From assembly GCA_040901705.1 (NCBI GenBank), contig JBBDYI010000102.1:1-35954 (forward strand): a stretch of 35,954 bases of DNA, written 5' to 3'. Made by a program: the position numbers and the translations under genes. The notes beneath the pieces are model-generated. The model searched no databases. It was not told where the DNA came from and saw only the letters and a program-made list of their open reading frames with translations. Position 1 is the stretch's first letter. Each line of letters opens with the position of its first letter. Source of the DNA: PLA5 sp040901705. GTDB taxonomy: Bacteria > Planctomycetota > Planctomycetia > Pirellulales > PLA5. Positions 32,232-35,954 of the stretch are shown here, in pieces.

Positions 32232-35200
32232 TTACAAAGTCGGCAAATCGAACGTGGCGTCTACGGAATGCGGAGTCGGCCGACCGAGCCGACGAGCGCG
32301 AAGCGTGCGCGTGCTTTGGGCGGCAACGTGCGCGTCTCGCGAATCCAATACTCGATCGACGGCCACGCGGCGTGCGGCAGCCTCGAGCCGCGCCGCTCGT
32401 CGGGCGGACATCGTAACTACTTCAGCCGCCGATCGCACCATATCCGCACGCAACACGATCGCCGCCGCGGCCGGCGCAGGCGAGGGCAGGCTCTGGCCGA
32501 AACGCTGCTGCAACAACACGGCGTCGTGGGCATTGATATAGCCGTCGCCGTTGATGTCGTGCCGCAACGAATAGTTCGCGTGGCCGATGCCGGTGAACTG
32601 CCGCGCGATTTCCGCGCTGCGGTCGGCCGTGCTGATCGACCCGTCGCCGTTCACGTCGCCGACGCCGCCGCGAATCGTCGTCGCCGGCACACCGACGAGG
32701 CTGTTGCCGACCAGATCGGTGATCGTCGGCGCCAGCGCGATCGTCGCGCGGTCCAGCGCGATCGGCTGCGCCAGCGTCCACGTCGCCGTGAACGTGGCGT
32801 AGTCGTAGTCGAAACCGGCGATGCCGTAGTTCGCCACATTCACGCCGCCGACCGTCAGGCAGCCGGCGTTGGCGAACACGTCGGAGTCGAAGCGAACCTT
32901 CACCTGGTCGAGATTGGTCCAAGGCAGAACCGCCGAAGTCGCGCCAGCCGCAACGTCGACGCCGCCGGAGCCAAGCCCTTGCGCCGCCAATTCGTCGAAG
33001 AAGCCGTCGGTCCATTGGCTGCTGGCGACGAGCATCTGCGAAACATGCGGAGGCGTGGTTTCGACGTTCACGGATTGCGAAAACTGCGACGCCGGTATTG
33101 CGGTGCTGGTTCCGCCCGGCGGCGTCCAATTAAGCAATATCCTGGAAAGCAACGTGTTTTCGAAATACTCGGCCTTGAAGTCGTACTTGGTATTTGCCGC
33201 AAGCGAGATGACCGCCAAACTGGCGCCCGACGCCGTGCGTTCAAGCAGCGGCGTCGCGAGATCGCCGATCCATACCCGCGATCCATCGTCGCTGCTTATG
33301 GTAATCGTATACTCTCCGGCGGCGAGCGATTCGAGTTGCCCGGTCCAACGGGCGGAAAAATAGTCGTTGTTGACGACTCCTGCGGCGGGCGAAGATAGAA
33401 GCCACGTGTTGAAATTCAAATTTGGATCGACCCGCGAGAGGGCGAGATTCTGCGGCAGCCACTTGGTGGATTGGTTCGTCGACACCGGATCGTTGAAGTA
33501 TTGGGCCGCGAGACCGGGCACGATTCCGGCCACAAACGTCGCCTGCCGATCGCCGGGCTGCAATTGGCCGAACACGTTCGCCACATTGTTCGCCACCACG
33601 CGATACCCCTGACCGTCGACGAGCGGCGACGTGGTCAGCAGGACGACCGTTCCGCCAGCCTGAATCGCGGCGGCCGAAACGGTCGCGCCGGAAACGAAAT
33701 AGTTCGCCGCTACGTTCGCCGTCGCGGCGTCGACGGCGGCGTTGAAGGACAGGCGGATCGCGGTCGGCCCCACGCCGGTCGCGGCGACCAAATCGACGAT
33801 CGACGAGGAAACGCTGCTCGAACGAATACTCGACACCTGCGACGGATTGGCTGCGGCAACCTGATAGGAATAGGCCACGCCGGAAACCACCGCCGTGTCG
33901 ACGAAGGATGTGTTCGCCGTCGTGGCAAGCAACGCCCCGTCGCGATACACCAGGTATTGCCCGATACCGCTTTGCGGGTCGCTGGACGGATTCCACGAGA
34001 GGGCGATCTGCGGTCCGGCGACGATGCTGGCCGACAGGCCCGCGGGCGTCGTCGGCGCAGTGTCGTCGAAGAATCCGTTGTCTCTTCCCGGCGTTCCGCC
34101 GGGCACGTCGCTGGTCCAATTCGCTGGATCGTTGCCGAAATCGCCGGCGACGCTGCGGGCAAGCGAGCTGCCGCCGCCATCCGGAAGCGACGGCCACGGG
34201 GACGAATCGCCGTAGTTCACTCGATCGATCGCGACAAACGCCACGCCATCGCCGGGCCGATACAATCGCACGTTTTCACCGGCGTTATTGAGCGCACCCG
34301 CGTAAGGCCCGACGATGTCGATACCGAGCGGAACGCCGTGCTTCGTGCGGAACGCCGTCGGATCGATCGACGACACGATCAGGTATTCGCCTGCTGCGAG
34401 CGTCGTCGCGGCGAACGAATAATCGACGGCGTCGGTGAGCAGCCAACCGCCGAGATCGACCGGCGAGGCCGAAATGTTCTTCAGTTCGATGTATTCGTCG
34501 CCGCCCGTAGGAGGGTTGTACATCAATTCGTTGATCACGATCGGACCGACGCGAGGCGCGGAGTTTTCCGCGCCGAACGATGTCGACACAAGCTCCACGA
34601 AATCGACGTCGCCATCGCTCTTCGTGTATGGGCCAAAGCTTTTGTCGGGATCGGAGCCTTCGAAGTTCTGCCGCGTTTGGTATCCAATCAGGTTTCCGCC
34701 GGACGCGGCTTGCAGAATGACCGTGCCGCCTTCGATCGGTATCGTGAACGCGCCGCCCCACAGCGTCGTTTCATTCAGCACCAGATATCCACCGCCCTGC
34801 ATCGCCGGCAGCGTCGGAAGCTGGTACAGGTCCAGTTGCGTTCCTGAGTTGCTCAGATACCAACCACTGATGTCGACCGGTGAGGACGACGTGTTGAAAA
34901 GTTCGATCCGGTCGCCCTGCGGGCCCGTCCCGTAACTCATCACTTCATTGATGACGATCGTGCCGGGCAGCACCGTCGCGCCGGATTCTCCTGCGCCTGG
35001 CGATCCGAGCGAGGCGTCGCTGGGCATCCAGCCGGTGCGATTGTCCCACAGCCCGCGGTCTTGCAATGGATCGCGCGCGACGAGCGAAAAGCCGGGGCCA
35101 TCGGTAAGCGGATACCAGACGTCGTTGTAGGTAAATTCGAGCACGGTGCCGTTCTGGGCGTCTTCAAGCTTGATTCGCTCGCCGCTGTTGTCGAGCGCGC

Positions 35201-35954
35201 CGATGAACTCGCCCGCAACCGGTCCCGCGGCTGGATACCGCGCCGCAAACCCTCCCGCGTCCCTGACCGCGAGCACCCGCCCGCCCGGCAGCAGCGACGT
35301 GACGGCGCTGGCGGTGAAGTCGAACGAAATGCCGGCGGTGAAGCGAACGCCGGTGAGATCGAGCGTGTCGGTGGTGCTCGTGTTCACCAGTTCGACGTAC
35401 TCGAACGCGTTGTCGCTCGTGTAGCCCAGCGCCATTTCCGCCGCCGTCGGATTGGACGGGTGATACATCAACTCCGTGACGCGCAAGAATTGTTGCACCG
35501 CCGAGGGATCGCCCTCGAACGTGGTGGTGGTCATCTCGACGCCGTCGGTGTTGTAGATGGTGAGCGCGCCGCCGAAGCTCGACAGGTGGCCGCTGACGCC
35601 GCCTTGGACGAAGAGACCCTGATTGCCGCTGGGGCCGGTCGTGCGAGCGCGAAAAGCAGCCGAGTCCGGCGTGAGGTAGAGCTTTCCGCCGACGGGCAGG
35701 ACCGTGCCGCTCTTGAACGTGTGGTCGACGTCGCCTGCGAGTGTCCAGTCGGAAATATCGATGGCGAAGGCGTTGTTGTTGATGATCTCGATGTATTCCT
35801 GGTCCTGATTGCCGCTCGCTGGAGCGAACTCCACGACGCCGATCTCGACCGTCGCGCCGACCGGCTGTGGCGGCGGGATGATCGCGGAAAGCGTGTTGTA
35901 AAGATAATCGCGGCGCGGGCCTAGATATACGTCCTTGAGCATCGTGATTTGAGT
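32232..35954 (-). CDS. Giant exported lamin-tail / FN3 / PA14 / dockerin protein, 5' end outside window
   Basis: At least 1240 residues; the frame is open to the window edge and has no signal peptide, so the N-terminus is missing. The first residues (MLKDVYLGPRRDYLYNTL) resemble the C-terminal helix of a CotH-kinase-like domain. In order from the ATG at 35942: four lamin-tail-type (LTD) domains (about 32-130, 150-275, 325-430, 465-575; e.g. IVINELMYNPPTGGDEYIEL), an FN3 domain (625-710), an Ig-like 'Big' domain (715-805), a PA14 domain (808-950; SSDDGSRVWIGD) and a dockerin-like pair of calcium loops (about 1092-1150; GDVNGDGSIST and HDINGDGYINAHD). An Arg/Ala-rich tail of ~85 residues ends it. 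Such proteins are surface or matrix proteins in planctomycetes; partners are unknown. Confidence 0.9.
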   Translation of the reverse strand, partial: TQITMLKDVYLGPRRDYLYNTLSAIIPPPQPVGATVEIGVVEFAPASGNQDQEYIEIINNNAFAIDISDWTLAGDVDHTFKSGTVLPVGGKLYLTPDSAAFRARTTGPSGNQGLFVQGGVSGHLSSFGGALTIYNTDGVEMTTTTFEGDPSAVQQFLRVTELMYHPSNPTAAEMALGYTSDNAFEYVELVNTSTTDTLDLTGVRFTAGISFDFTASAVTSLLPGGRVLAVRDAGGFAARYPAAGPVAGEFIGALDNSGERIKLEDAQNGTVLEFTYNDVWYPLTDGPGFSLVARDPLQDRGLWDNRTGWMPSDASLGSPGAGESGATVLPGTIVINEVMSYGTGPQGDRIELFNTSSSPVDISGWYLSNSGTQLDLYQLPTLPAMQGGGYLVLNETTLWGGAFTIPIEGGTVILQAASGGNLIGYQTRQNFEGSDPDKSFGPYTKSDGDVDFVELVSTSFGAENSAPRVGPIVINELMYNPPTGGDEYIELKNISASPVDLGGWLLTDAVDYSFAATTLAAGEYLIVSSIDPTAFRTKHGVPLGIDIVGPYAGALNNAGENVRLYRPGDGVAFVAIDRVNYGDSSPWPSLPDGGGSSLARSVAGDFGNDPANWTSDVPGGTPGRDNGFFDDTAPTTPAGLSASIVAGPQIALSWNPSSDPQSGIGQYLVYRDGALLATTANTSFVDTAVVSGVAYSYQVAAANPSQVSSIRSSSVSSSIVDLVAATGVGPTAIRLSFNAAVDAATANVAANYFVSGATVSAAAIQAGGTVVLLTTSPLVDGQGYRVVANNVANVFGQLQPGDRQATFVAGIVPGLAAQYFNDPVSTNQSTKWLPQNLALSRVDPNLNFNTWLLSSPAAGVVNNDYFSARWTGQLESLAAGEYTITISSDDGSRVWIGDLATPLLERTASGASLAVISLAANTKYDFKAEYFENTLLSRILLNWTPPGGTSTAIPASQFSQSVNVETTPPHVSQMLVASSQWTDGFFDELAAQGLGSGGVDVAAGATSAVLPWTNLDQVKVRFDSDVFANAGCLTVGGVNVANYGIAGFDYDYATFTATWTLAQPIALDRATIALAPTITDLVGNSLVGVPATTIRGGVGDVNGDGSISTADRSAEIARQFTGIGHANYSLRHDINGDGYINAHDAVLLQQRFGQSLPSPAPAAAAIVLRADMVRSAAEVVTMSARRAARLEAAARRVAVDRVLDSRDAHVAAQSTRTLRARRLGRPTPHSVDATFDLPTL

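Overview
The window looks like chromosomal DNA of a planctomycete, probably of the Pirellulales type. The GC content and GC at third codon positions are high. Two genes encode planctomycete cytochrome c / DUF1549 / DUF1553 proteins, two encode Tat-exported DUF1501 proteins, and there is an exported sulfatase. A giant lamin-tail/PA14/dockerin protein, a PEP-CTERM-like protein and several hypothetical proteins that I remember only from planctomycetes point the same way. No rRNA, tRNA, CRISPR array or complete insertion sequence was seen.

Layout. Bases 1-220 carry a perfect 14-bp parS-like palindrome beside the 3' end of a SNF2-family helicase gene. From 2190 to 8950 are hypothetical and exported proteins: a 208-aa protein, a 156-aa protein, a six-repeat NHL propeller, a small exported protein whose reading frame stays coding-like beyond its stop, and a DUF2330-like membrane protein with HEAT-like repeats. 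From 8976 to 13500, on the minus strand, are a 1066-aa cytochrome c/DUF1553 protein and a WD40 protein. From 13933 to 17700, on the plus strand, are a small membrane protein, prfB (RF2, with its programmed +1 frameshift), an MgtC/DUF4010 membrane protein and a flavin reductase. A membrane protein and an FAD oxidoreductase follow as a divergent pair. The minus-strand block 25321-19901 reads cytochrome c/DUF1553, then DUF1501, then sulfatase, and is probably one transcription unit for an exported degradative or redox function. From 25785 to 29257 are a zinc-ribbon membrane protein, a small antitoxin-like protein, a second DUF1501 gene and a PEP-CTERM-like protein. The window ends with a dGTPase-like HD hydrolase, a YacL-type PIN/TRAM protein and the 3' part of the giant dockerin protein.

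Non-coding structure is the most unusual aspect. A 127-bp element with nested inverted repeats occurs twice, in the same orientation and without a difference (3546-3672 and 15709-15835). Four intergenic loci carry tandem repeats of period 7 whose unit sequence differs from place to place; at three of them the repeats face each other as inverted repeats. prfB has such repeats on both sides. There is one 10-N assembly gap (14403-14412) next to a run of 15 G.

All family names come from reading motifs in the translations; no database search was possible.
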